From: Linum tenue
Taxonomy: Eukaryota > Streptophyta > Magnoliopsida > Malpighiales > Linaceae
Length of the DNA: 64,000 nt
Reading direction: 5' to 3'
NCBI GenBank assembly: GCA_946122785.1
Contig: CAMGYJ010000005.1
Coordinates: 77,494,547-77,558,546 of the forward strand
Shown: piece by piece, positions 36,054-47,036 of the stretch
Numbering within the stretch: the first letter of the stretch is position 1
Layout of the letters: each line of letters starts with the position of its first letter
The notes under the pieces: generated by a model
Told to the model about the DNA's origin: nothing
What the model saw: only the letters and a program-made list of their open reading frames with translations
Database searches by the model: none
Made by a program: the position numbers and the translations under genes

Positions 36054-38408
36054 TTTAACATCCCGTTCCGGCAAAACCCATATCTCGATCGCTAGAAAGT
36101 TCGCGATTTAAAATCGAGCATTTTGTTAATATTTCGACAAAAATCCGATTATCAATCGATCGGATAAGGACCAATTACTATATTTAAATATATAGTAATA
36201 TATATTAATTAATTATATGTTAATTTAATATACACATGCTTGTGTGTCATTAGGAGAGGGACTTTAATAAAGCAGCAGGACCTGCAACCGCTACAATTAT
36301 ATAAATACATCTAAAAAAATCCCCTCTGATCCATTTCCATCTTCCATTTCTGACTTCCCCTGCAGAGAGAACTAAGAGCGCGCACCGAGCGGTCGAAGAA
36401 ATCTCGACCAGTTTCTAGGATTTTTTACGGTGAAAAAAATCATGTAAGTGACATATAATTCTTCCATACCATATAGTTGATAAGTTTATGGGTTTATATA
36501 GCTCTTTTGGTTCACAAATTCCTTAGGGTTCCGGTTGAAGGAATTTGGAGTTTTCGAGTATCCGAAAGCCGGATTAAGCCCAAATTTCATATACAAGCTT
36601 TCTGCAGCGAGGTAATTAATCCTCTGGTTCTAATCCATGAATTTTGGCTATTATTTAGGTCGGAGCCGGGATCGCTGAATTTAGCTCCAGCCAGGGTTTG
36701 ATATGTTTTTATCGAGAATTTGATCCGAAGCTTAGTACTAACATTGACGGGGATACTGCAGGGGAGATTAGGACAATGTCGGATTTTGATTACGAGTTTG
36801 TTTGAGAAAAGTGAAGTTTTAGTACGAGAAGCTTAGATCGGTGTTTGAACGGCCAGAAATGGTGAGGGATTACACGGCATACCGGGTTTATCGTATCACG
36901 ATAGTTATATATTGATGCCTAGAATTGATCTAGGTGAACTAGAATGGCATGATTAGGGGTGTATGGACTTTTCTTCTATATGATGAACCATGTATTGTTG
37001 TATGATATTATTGACTTGCCCTAATCGATATGGACCTTGTTTATGCTGATGATTGTGTATATGTTGCAAATTGTGGGCTTGACTGTTAATATGCTTTATG
37101 ATGGTTCGAGAAGGTGATTAGGTATGATTTTTCATGATTGTTGTATTTGGATGCACAAGTGGGAAAATATATATTCCCTGGTGATATTATGATGTTGAAG
37201 GAGGATGACTTGCACGAGGGTTTATTTCGAGGAAGTGCAACTATACGAATCCTGGTTTACCTATGTAATGTTGAGCCAATTATGGCCAGTTCAAGTACAT
37301 CTACAAGTAACGAATTATGATTAAGTAAGATGAGATATGAATTATGTATAAGGATACCAAATAAGAGTGTTTTGTTCTCATGGTCAATTGCATAGTAATT
37401 AGGGCTCCCCATGTTATTACTCCGTTATGATATGTTATGTCACACACCTAATGTGGTGTTGGTCATTGATTCATCATGAGATATGACCACACCCAGAGTG
37501 GTGTTGAGTCCGATATGACCACACCCAGAGTGGTGTCAGGTCCGATATGACTACACCAGCAGTGGTGGGTCCGATATGACCACATCCACGAGATGTTTGG
37601 TCTATATTCCTGGGAGAGTAATTAGCATGGGAGTAGCCAGGTGCCTATGATTAAAACACGATTAGATGCATATGCATAAGTCAAGATGGTTGAGTCTTTT
37701 TCCTATTGGGATGTCGGATGGCTGAGGTCTCATCCTAGTTCTTTGGCTTGTTTGCTAAATGTATGGTAGGGGTATGCTCTGTTATGAAGTCACGATGCTA
37801 TGATTATCTCACTCAGCTATGAGCTGACCCTCTTTTATTCTTCTTCTCTGCTTATGTATAAGCAGATCATCAGCAGCAGCAGTAGATAAGTGTTATGTGG
37901 GAGAGGAGCTAGAGTTGAAGCCAAGATGAGGTATGGTCTTCAACTATTCTGTGCTTGGACGACTACTTGGGATTTTGGCCAGTGATCCACACCTTTTTAT
38001 TAAAATGTTTTGAGAACATTTTCTTGTGCATACTAGCTTCTGATGTAGTGTGAGATATCCACAGGTGTGGAAAGTTGATGATATGTGTATATTTTGTGTA
38101 ACTATGTAAGTTGTGATGATTATGGTATGTATAAGTATGGTATGCAGTTGTGGAGTATGAAAATGGTGACTATGGCTATGAAAGCCAATGCATATGGTTA
38201 TAGGTATATGTGTATGTTTATGGATGCAGGGATTCAGATAAATTATTTTGCAGGTTTTAGTTACAAGAACTGTTAGCCCATTACGCGAGTAATTCATGTC
38301 GAAATTTTATTTGGGTAAATTTTGGTAATTAATGTAACACTAGTTTTATTTCCCCTACAAATGTACAAACAATATGATTAGGTAATATGTACAGGGTGGG
38401 GTGTTAGA
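36054..38408 (+). repeat. 3' LTR of Gypsy element (2.36 kb)
   Basis: Starts TTTAACATCCCG, with a TATA element near 36298-36306. It keeps the 700-bp block missing from the 5' LTR. Within that block, near 37488-37600, there are about four tandem units of 36-38 bp around CCGATATGACCACACCCAGAG, which could have promoted the deletion in the other LTR. It ends GGTGTTAGA at the CTAAC duplication. Confidence 0.9.
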
Positions 38409-38413
38409 CTAAC

Positions 38414-40515
38414 AACTGTCTATTTGATCAATCGTCTTCCAACAACAGCAACAGGTAAAAATCCGTTTGAAGCTATCTTCGGCAAACCTGCACCCTATCA
38501 TCATCTACCGGTTTTCAGATGTCTTGTTTATGAAAAAGACACATGTCGTGGTCTACACAAATTTGCCGACCGGGGGCATGCTTGTGTCTTCTTAGGATCT
38601 CCCTCAAATAAAAAAGGCTATCGTTTGTATGATCTGGTTTCTCGGAAGATGATCGTTTCCCGGGACGTACTGTTTGTTGAATATCACTTTCCTTTCCGAT
38701 CTCCTGATTATCAAAGTCTGCATTGGATACCTCATAGCATTTTGAGATTGATGTGGCTATTTCCCAATCGACCGGCCTGTCAGACCAAGATCCGCCCAAC
38801 TCAACTCCCTTGAGCCCACATCTTGCTAGTTTCCTCCGGCCCAACAACTAATCCAGATCCAGTCTCTAGTTTGGGTCTCTCGTCCATCGACTCGACTGGC
38901 CCATCTCCTCCCTCTGGCCCAGTCCAAGCCGAGCAAGCCAAGTCTTCCCCTTCAGCTCCTCCGCCCACCAGTCACATGGGACCTGAAGTTCCGCTATTCG
39001 AGCCTCTTCCACGTAGTGACCGCACCCGTCCGAACCGGCTGGATGATTATGACACCACTGTCCATACAGTTGAATCTGTCAGGTACCCTTTATCAGCACA
39101 TGTCAATTATTCAAGAGTCACTCCTGAGTATCGAGCTTTCTTGGCTTCCGTCACTCGTCATGAAGAACCCAAGACCTTCAACCAAGCTGTCCAGTATGAC
39201 TATTGGCGTGAAGCTATGATCATAGAGATCACTACGTTAGTCCAGAATGGCATGTGGAGCCATGTCATACCCCCTCCTGGGCGCCGCATTATCGACTGCA
39301 AATGGGTATTTAAAATCAAGTATCTACCTGATGGCACCATTGAACGCTACAACGCATGTCTCGTCGCCAAAGGTTATACTCAGATCGAAGGTATTGACTA
39401 TCACGATACTTTTTCTCCAGTTGCGAAACTTGTCACTGTCCATTGCTTAATCGATGTCGTAGTCAATCGAGGATGGTTCATTCATCAACTCGACATCAAT
39501 AATGCATTCCTTCATGATGATCTCCATGAAGAAGTCTACATGGGCATACCTTCTGGTTTTGCCGAAAAGGGGGATAAGCGAGTATGTCGTCTTCACAAGT
39601 TTATGGTCTTCGTCAGCCTTCTCGAAATGGGTACTACAAGTTCACGGCTGGTCTCTGTGAACTCGGTTTTCGTGCCTCACCAGCGGGTTACTCCCTTTTC
39701 ATCTATCTTTGAGATGTTCTTTTCGTCATGACACTTATTTATGTGGATGATGGCATCCTTGCTGGCAACGACATGACCTTCATCACCCAAGTCAAGTCCT
39801 TTCTCCACAGTCGTTTCCGCATCAAAGATCTGGGTCCCCTTCGTTATTTCTTGGGTATTGAGGTTGCCTGTTCTCTGCAAGGAACCATTCTCACTCAGCA
39901 TAAGTACACCCTTTATATTCTTGAAGAAGCAGGGGTTCAGGCTGCACGTTCCAGCGCCTTTCCCGTCGAGCAAAACCATCACCTCACCAGTCCATCCAGT
40001 GTGGTTCTCGCTGATAGTTCTGCCTATCGTCGTCTTATTGGTCTCCTTCTTTATCTCACTATCGCTCGCCCAGACATCACTTATGGTGTTAATATCCTCA
40101 TTCAGTTTGTACATGCCCCCACTCAAGCTCACATGGATGCAGCTATTCGCATCCTACGTTACCTTAAGCATGCACCTAGACAGATGCTGTATTTTCCTGC
40201 TGATGGTAACCTTGATCTTGAGGCTTACTGTGATGCCGACTGGGCAGGTTGTGAGAGCACTCGTCGTTCTACGAGTGGTTTCTTCATTTGCCTCGATAAT
40301 GCTCATGTATCCTGGCGCACAAAGAAATAGAAGGTAGTAGCCCGGTCTTCTCCTTTGGCTTCACTGGCTTCTTAGTGAACTCAGTGTTCCCCAGTCACGT
40401 CCTACGACTCTGTTCTTGATAATCAAACAACTCTTCATATTGTTGCTAATCCAGTCTTCCATCAGCGCACCAAGCATGCCGAGATTGACTGTTATTTCGT
40501 GCGTGAGCGAGTTGT
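38414..40515 (+). pseudogene. Copia integrase end, reverse transcriptase and RNase H, inactive
   Basis: The frame resumes with VYLINRLPTTATGKNPFEA. RT blocks are CKWVFKIKYLPDGTIERY, FSPVAKLVTVHCLI, QLDINNAFLHDDL (catalytic Asp), then, after a frameshift near 39600, LIYVDDGILAGND (YVDD active site near 39740). Further blocks are LGPLRYFLGIEV and RPDITYGVN. RNase H shows CDADWAGC and TSGFFICL. A TAG at about 40328 follows WRTKK, and the final block [18 protein letters not shown] meets the LTR at 40522. The usual last 40 or so residues (the LADIFTK region) are absent. At least four lesions were counted. Confidence 0.85.
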
Positions 40516-40521
40516 CTCCCG

Positions 40522-40863
40522 TATTGGACTAGTCTACTGGTGAAGGGTCCAAGCCCATGTCTTCCTCTAGTGATGAGCTCAAGCTCCCGACTGCTTGTGC
40601 TACTACTACGTGTGGAACAAGGAATTCCAGTCCTTGTGGTTCTTGTGTTCATTTACCCTGTTGTAATACAATAGCAGTAGGCAGTACTCTATATAAACAA
40701 GTTGTAGGCCTCTCGGCATATCGTCACAAGTCAGTTAGTAATAAAAACTCATAGCTGGAGAGTGGAGAGGCTCATCTCTCCCGTGGATTAGTCCCGATCC
40801 GTCAATCAGAGATACCACGTAAAACTCCGTGCCACGTTTTTCATTTTCTTGTTTTATTTTGCA
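40522..40863 (+). repeat. 3' LTR of the split Copia element
   Basis: Starts TATTGGACTAGTC and ends TATTTTGCA, with TATA near 40690-40697. It is diverged from the 5' LTR by many substitutions and a small insertion (GGAGAGTGGAGAGG). It abuts the pol remnant with no polypurine tract. Confidence 0.87.
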
Positions 40864-41357
40864 TATATAGTTGTCTATTTTTGCTTTATATTCCTCATCC
40901 TATTGATTACATGGAGTACGTACTACCGTTAGCTGTCACACATCTTATGATCAGATTGACCAGTTTTGACCTAATTTCTTTTGTAAGAAAAACAAAAATA
41001 CAGACATGCATGTATATATATCTTCTTTTCTTCCAAGTGGAAAACCGTGAAATTAATGGACCTAAATAAATAAGAATGCAATTCAAAGAAAATCACGTAC
41101 GTGAAAGAAATGAGAGTAGCTATATATATATAGTGTAAAGCGTCCCAACACTAATAATTGTTTGGGAAATGAAACAATTATTATTGAATCATAGGAAGCG
41201 CAAACAAAAACTCACTTACATGAATTAGCTTTGGAAGAGGACAATGGCTTCAATCACATATCGGTTTGTTCTTTTTAATTTGGCAGCTATTTACTGTTGT
41301 CCCACTTCATCTACTCTTTTACTGTACCAAAACTGGACTTACGTTTCACATTCTTAA
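40864..41357. other. Intergenic, nothing recognised
   Basis: About 0.5 kb, AT-rich, between the Copia 3' LTR and the second long LTR-like unit. No gene, RNA or repeat structure was seen. Confidence 0.5.
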
Positions 41358-42161
41358 ATTAGTGTCACAACCGTCCCTCCGGGCTCCGGGTCGGGGTCGC
41401 GTTCGCTTTTGGGAGTCGTCATCGATCTTACATGGAGTGGATCAAACACTCTTTGGTCGGCTCTAACTTTAGGGTTCGAACCAGGGCTTGGTCTGCGAAT
41501 TAGAAATATAGAAATTTAGGTTTGAGAGTACGGTTACGTGTGGGGAAGTGAAATCACACCCTATAGCGCCCAAAATTGGTACTACTTAAGTCGATAAGTT
41601 TTTATGTGAATTGGGTGTATTTTTAGTAATAAATTTGTATTTTTAGGGTCCCACTAGACCATTACTAAATTGCTATTCATTAGGTGTAATTTAACTAAAC
41701 GTCCATTTGACGTATTAGTTTATTATTAGGTATTTTAGGTTTTTTTAGGGCCTTACTGGACCACTAAAGAATTTATATCGTATTAGTTGTAATTTAATTA
41801 TACGCCCACTGACGTAAAAATTGAATATAGAATTGATTAGTTAGTTGGACTCGAACCTTATCGGTTGCCTACGTACCCGTTACACAGGGTCAAAGTCCAC
41901 GTAGTTCGTTATCAATTTTATAATTTTAAATACAATTTTTACCACATTTCCCAATTGTGGTTCTTGAATTTAAATTTTTTGTTAAGGAGATTTAAGTTGA
42001 TTTATAATGAACTTATGAAAAGAGAACATGAAGATTTTAGCTACTAAGAAGCAATTTGCTGTGTTAGAAAAGAAACAAGATAAATTTAATCCGCATTCAA
42101 CATTTCGTATTAAGAATATTAAATAATAAAACGAAACAAAATGAATAGATTTACACATGAT

Positions 42162-42256
42162 GGGCCAGCAGCCCAATTGGTTAAGTTGCTGGTTACAAAA
42201 GGAAGGATGTGTGAAAGCTTGGAGGACTCGAGTTCGAAACTCGGCAAACTCATTTT
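42162..42256 (+). ncRNA. tRNA-like sequence, probable SINE head
   Basis: AGCCCAATTGGTTAAGTTGC matches a Pol III A-box pattern. GAGTTCGAAACTC (42230-42242) is a good B box that also folds as a T-arm (CGAG/CTCG stem with a TTCGAAA loop). The A-to-B distance of about 60 bp is longer than in an ordinary tRNA, and no full cloverleaf or anticodon is evident. A tRNA-derived SINE or old tRNA relic therefore fits best. It is not present at the equivalent place in LTR-like copy 1. Confidence 0.5.
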
Positions 42257-42509
42257 CAATATTGTTATCGTTTTTAAGACAGAGACAACAAGGGTATTTC
42301 GGTATTTAGACAAAAACACGGTGGAAAGAAGGCAATTGTTGGGAAATCCTAGGGGTAATTTGGGCATTTGGAAAGATATATAAACATCTTAAACGAAAAG
42401 TGAACCCTAACCCCAACAGATCGAATCGGCCGCCGCTTACCTCCATCTCTCTTTCTCTCGTTCTTCTCTCTTCTTTCTACTAGCACAGGATCCGGCCCGT
42501 TGGCCGGAA

Positions 42510-43855
42510 GAATTTTGTCGAGAAATATGATATATAATAGAGGATTTGAAATGCACAAAATGATTGTTTTCTAACTTAGTTATGCACATAACTTTTTTGA
42601 AAGTGATCCAACTATGCATAATGTGTTTAGACCTCCATGAATAGAGAAAAATATAATATAAATATTGCTTATAATTATTGAATGAAAAAAGAAATAAATA
42701 TAACTAATTGTCATCCATTACTTAATTAAACCACATAGTTGAATATTAGAGTTGTTTCTCATAATACATACATAATCAACCTTTAAGATGAAAGAAAATA
42801 TATCTCATAGAGTTTAGTATGACCTTTAAGTTTTTCCCAATAGAGAGCATTTTTTTTTACAACGCCATTGGTAATGAATCTAAAGTTGCTTGATTTTAAA
42901 TATATAGGACATGATGCTAAATTTTTGCTAATAGCTGGCTGAACAATGTGTTGTGTATGGATTTCCAAAATTATTCTCAGATCGCAGACATATCTAACAA
43001 CAATGTAGTAATTTTCATGCAGCAAATATTTTTTTCATGAAATAATTCAATAGATAAAAACCTATGAAAATCATATTGCATGAAATATATAGTACTCATT
43101 AAGTTGATGAATGAGCAAGGGTATAAGTAACATACATTTATTTTAAAAATATAGAAGTTGCAAAGTGTCTTTTGGGTTGAATGAGATTGCATATTCTCAT
43201 TATCGCTAACTGATTTATGTTTTTTTGCAATAGATAGTTCCAAATGTGCCTTAAAACTTTTGTTTCCACCAGTGTAAAAGAATTGTTTGAACGAAATGAT
43301 TACAATAGTATGAAAAATTTGGTAGCAGAGTATTTTATACTGAAATCATAATTTAACTGTGGTTGAACCGTTTCATATTGCTAAATATCACCTATAGATT
43401 TAGCCTATGGTGTGAAGTTTTATGGTCGAACCGCCAATATGTACGATCTTTCAATAAAAAACCACTAAAATATTGACATGATCAAATACCCTTAAATATC
43501 ATAAATTACCATAATCGTATTAAGGAAAAAATCATCCAAATGATAATACTAATTTAGGATTTTATGGGGCCATTTGGAAGTTGCGATTTTTAAATAGAAA
43601 TTTTGTTGTGAATGCATGTAAATATTATATATGTATTGTCGGATTAGATGCATTGTTTATGTCACATAAGCTAAAAGTTTAGACAAAACAATCTCAACTC
43701 AACTATCTCAACAATAACAACTAAAAGTTGAGATATAACAATCACTCATTTTGATTGATAGTTTCAGTCACATCACCGATGTAATCCATGTATGGTTTTA
43801 CTAAAAAAATATAAAATAATGATGCATTCTAAACCATATGTTTTTCTCCTTTTGT
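42510..43855. other. AT-rich insertion-like segment in LTR-like copy 2
   Basis: About 1.3 kb of AT-rich sequence with no ORF or repeat match. It separates two GC/CT-rich leader-like blocks (42385-42505 and 43860-44095), so I suspect a nested element. I could not find inverted ends or a target duplication. Confidence 0.3.
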
Positions 43856-44400
43856 TCACTTAGACCAACGAAGTCGTTTTGATAACCCCAGCTCCCATCG
43901 TTCTTCTCCCAGCCTCCCCCAAACTCGACTTCCCCATCGAACGAAGCTGCTACAGTCTGCCTCTTCTTCCTCTAGCGGAGGGAGAGAAGATCGATCCGGC
44001 GAACTCCTTCTCTGGTCGGCGAAGCTCCAACGGCGAAGGACGGGTTTGCTTTGAGATGCCAGCAGGTATTACCCTTCCACCACTAAGTTAATCATTATCA
44101 AAGGCTTAGATCCTCGAGGTCATATTAACAGAGGTGTGGATTAGGCTGGATGAGACAGTGATGGCTACACTTGCCCAGGGGGTCCTCGATAATCCTCTTT
44201 GTTTTCCATTTGTTCTTCCATCTCTCTCTCTCTCTGAGCTTTGTATCTCACCACTCTCCCCCTTTCCTTCCTCTTTCTTTCCACTGTCTGGAATTGAGAG
44301 AAACCTAGAAACATCCCAATTACTTATCCAATTTTGCGTTCGAAATGCTTCTTCTCCATTCACAATCGATAGTGTGAATCAGAGGACCTGAAACCTGCCG
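43856..44400 (+). other. CT-rich, gene-like block, unidentified
   Basis: The block contains TCTTCTTCCTCTAGCGGAGG-type sequence, then GCGAAGCTCCAACGGCGAAG and a possible donor after GATGCCAGCAG at about 44066. It has the composition of a 5' UTR plus first exon, but I recognise no protein. It may be the leader of the LTR-like unit or a captured host fragment. Confidence 0.3.
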
Positions 44401-45440
44401 AACAAATGGCCGCTTATTCCTCTGAAATGGCGCATTTCTCCATAAAACATGAGTGCACCAATATAGGCTATATGGTGCTCTCACTTGTGCGCGAGCGCTT
44501 GAAGTTTAAGTCAGGTACGACCCATGAAGCATTCATACTTCTATAGGGTCGATCCATATACATTATCTTCATGGTATGCTCTAACTGTGTCATGCTAGCT
44601 CGATCATGTGCCTGCGTATAGTTACATGCATTCTAATAATTAAGTTTTTTACCTATTCGCAACACCAAGATAAAAACAATTATAAATGCACCCAATATTT
44701 GATTTTGACTACATGATAAAATACTACATTTGAACCAACTACCACTGATGCCACAAATAATAAGTATATCTCTAAATCATACATAAAATATTTCAAACAT
44801 CACAAATATTAAAATGAAATTAATTATTATAAAGAGTAAAAATTGTATAATAAGGTTAATTATAACTCATTTATACGTTAATGCCCTTAAATTGATCAAC
44901 ACACCCAAAAATGGCAAAATGAACATCACATTAAACCTAATATCGTCTCATTATTGTCGGATCCATTCATGCCAGATTAGCAAGAGGTTTAATGTTTAGC
45001 AATTAACCAGGCTAAAATTTTAGAGAACCAGTCACCTATAGTTTGTACAAAATATTATTGCTTCGTAGTAGTTCTGAAAATTTATATTAATTAAAGATTC
45101 TACCTCTGTTGCATATTCAATACTGTAATTCGATATGCAATATTTGGCTAAATTACACGTTTGGTCACTCAAATTACATGAATCTTTCACGTTTGCCACC
45201 CAAATTACTTTTCTTTCCTATTCTCCACGAACTTTACAATTTGTTTCATCATTAGTCACTGACCGTCAGGTTCTGTCAGACTCCGTTAAATTCATCATAG
45301 GTAGCAGTCAACTATTATCTTTGACCGTTAAGTTGATGACATGTCACTAAAAAGTAAAAATAATAAATTATTTTTCATTTCCACCTCAATCACAACAATT
45401 ACAAAATAATAACAATTAAGAATTAAAATTTATATTTTTT
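44401..45440. other. AT-rich spacer with TE-like end
   Basis: No gene. The part at 45150-45350 (TTTGGTCACTCAAATTACAT and CCGTTAAGTTGATGACATG phrases) resembles the ends of small plant DNA elements, but I could not pair it with an opposite end. Confidence 0.3.
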
Positions 45441-45449
45441 AACCCACCA

Positions 45450-46200
45450 CCATGCCAATCGACACCCTAACCTTCCAATTAAACATGGACTATATTTCAC
45501 TTGCCGCCGCAACAACCGGACCCTCTCGTAACCAAAGGGGTTCCCAACGGCATCTATCTCGCCACCGTCGCCTCCCCCGCACCACTGATAGAATCCCTGA
45601 CGCTCGAGCACCAGTTTGCTCGGGTCCTTTTCGAGCACAGCAAGACGATGATTCGCGCCACCTACTACGCTGTCGATGAAGTCGCCGCTGGTTCTGATTT
45701 GTCCAAGGATGACGCTGTCCAGATCCTCATCTCCCTCTTCTCCAGTTGCAGGGACTCAAGAGAAAGGCAGTCTCTGTGAACTCATCTCTCAATCCGCCGC
45801 TAGTGCATCGCTAAGAATGGAGAAAACATCTAAAGATGCTCTGAATTGAGCCCCAATAACCCCCGAAGATTAGCACCGCCAACTAAGCAATGCACGCTTG
45901 CACCGATATCTCTAATAAGATCTAAGTTCGACTGTCAATCTGTACAGCCTCCCGGACTCAGATCCATTGTTCGCCTCGTCGTTCTTCCCCATCGTTCACC
46001 TGATCGGAATAAATGTCGGTCGAGTGGTGGAGGAAATCTATGGCCGCCAAGATCTTCGAGGACAAAGCCCGCTAGCGATGGTAGGTGATAGTTTTATCTT
46101 GATTTTGTTATTCTGGGCTTTCGTTTATTACCACTGTTTTTGGGTTCTAATTCTTGGTTTCCTTGTTTTTTACAGATCTCTACCAATTTGAAGAGGCACT
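45450..46200 (+). pseudogene. Unidentified coding-like fragments with an intron-like break
   Basis: 45501-45779 is open for 92 codons (ATVASPAPLIESLTLEHQFA, then a CRDSRER end) with GC-rich codon use unlike its surroundings. A second short block near 46014-46080 reads MSVEWWRKSMAAKIFEDKAR. It is followed by a T-rich, intron-like 46081-46176 ending TTTTTTACAG and then LYQFEEAL. I cannot name the source genes. They look like pieces of one or more host genes, captured or left from an old gene; the ORF could also be fortuitous. Confidence 0.35.
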
Positions 46201-46944
46201 AGGTGATATTTTTCTAAACTTAGACTAGATTGGTGGGTCTTAGAAGCCTAGGGCTTAATCTTGGTAATTAATCTGTTCGGGTGTCCAAATCCCAGATTTG
46301 GGTTCGGAGTCTCTACTGGTGGTAATCTAGCTAAAACGTTTTATTTGGATTGATAGAAGAAAAAGAAAAAAGAATATTGGTTTGCGTTTGCGCGACTGCA
46401 GATCTTTCATTATCTACGAATCTAGTTTTTAGGTACGAATTAATGAGCTAGGAGGTGACTTTTAAATCTGATTTTAGGGGGATAGTTGTTTATGCGATAA
46501 TTAGTTTACTAATGAACTAAAAATGGGACTATAAATCCTTACATGGATTTGTAATTCGTGATGGCTTTAAATCCGCTGCTCGTGCTTTGATAAAGCGGAT
46601 TTCGAAAACCTGAATTTTATTGTCTTTGGGTGAATTTTTTGTGAATTTTATTTTAGCTCCTATAAATCGCCTCCACTACTTTCGATTTTTATTACACTAT
46701 GGTTGATTTTCAAAAATAGTTATGGAATTGTAAAATCTGAAATTTATTTGTGTGGGCGATTTTCGTTTGATCTGGATCTAGAATGGACTTCTAAAAGCAC
46801 TTTTAGCTTACTTCCTTTTGACTGTATGCTAAAAAGGAAATCTAAGGCAATGTTGTAATTAAAAAAAGATTACACATAAAGTAAACTAGGAAACTTGTTT
46901 GAGAATAGAGCTTTTTAAAATATGGGTATCAAATAAGCGTAGTA
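46201..46944 (+). other. Intron-like T-rich sequence before the LINE
   Basis: 0.7 kb without ORF or repeat structure. It ends at the 15-bp LINE target site AGTAAATAGCTGGAA (46945-46959). The same sequence continues after the LINE at 52883. Confidence 0.5.
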
Positions 46945-47036
46945 AGTAAATAGCTGGAAGAAGCTAAAAAATCCTAGCTCCAGAAACTTCGGAGCGGCGC
47001 GTTCCCGAAAACCAAACTTTCTGCCGGTCGAAGACG

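Larger units (their letters stand above)
33593..38408 (+). mobile_element. Non-autonomous Gypsy element inside the Copia integrase
   Basis: A perfect 5-bp duplication CTAAC flanks it (33588-33592, 38409-38413). Removing the element and one duplication restores the Copia frame from WGECVLT into VYLINRLPT. LTRs lie at 33593-35241 and 36054-38408. The 5' LTR is followed by TTGGTATCAGAGC (initiator-Met primer site), and the 3' LTR is preceded by AAGGAGGGAAGAA. The internal region is only about 0.8 kb and has no gag or pol, so the element is a LARD-like or internally deleted derivative that depends on a partner. The GGGGACGAAATC phrase before the polypurine tract is typical of chromovirus (Tekay/del-like) Gypsy elements. 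Terminal bases have drifted (TATAACATCC at one end, GTGTTAGA at the other). Confidence 0.92.
31182..40863 (+). mobile_element. Full-length, inactive Copia element split by a Gypsy insertion
   Basis: LTRs of 335 and 342 bp (31182-31516, 40522-40863) enclose gag, protease, integrase, reverse transcriptase and RNase H in Copia order. A Gypsy element (33593-38408) interrupts the integrase. Without it the element is about 4.9 kb, a normal length. The LTRs differ at roughly one position in ten by eye, so the insertion is old. The primer site after the 5' LTR reads TAGTATCAGAG, one base off the initiator-Met tRNA type. I find no flanking target duplication, and the 3' end of pol runs directly into the 3' LTR without a polypurine tract. 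The 3' junction is therefore probably rearranged. Confidence 0.9.

Noticed and set aside
36847..37554. Nested transposon inside the Gypsy 3' LTR
   Set aside because: The extra block has no inverted ends or target duplication, and tandem units at its border favour a deletion from the other LTR.
42162..42256. Functional tRNA gene
   Set aside because: The A-to-B distance is too long and there is no acceptor stem or anticodon arm, so a SINE-type or relic origin fits better.
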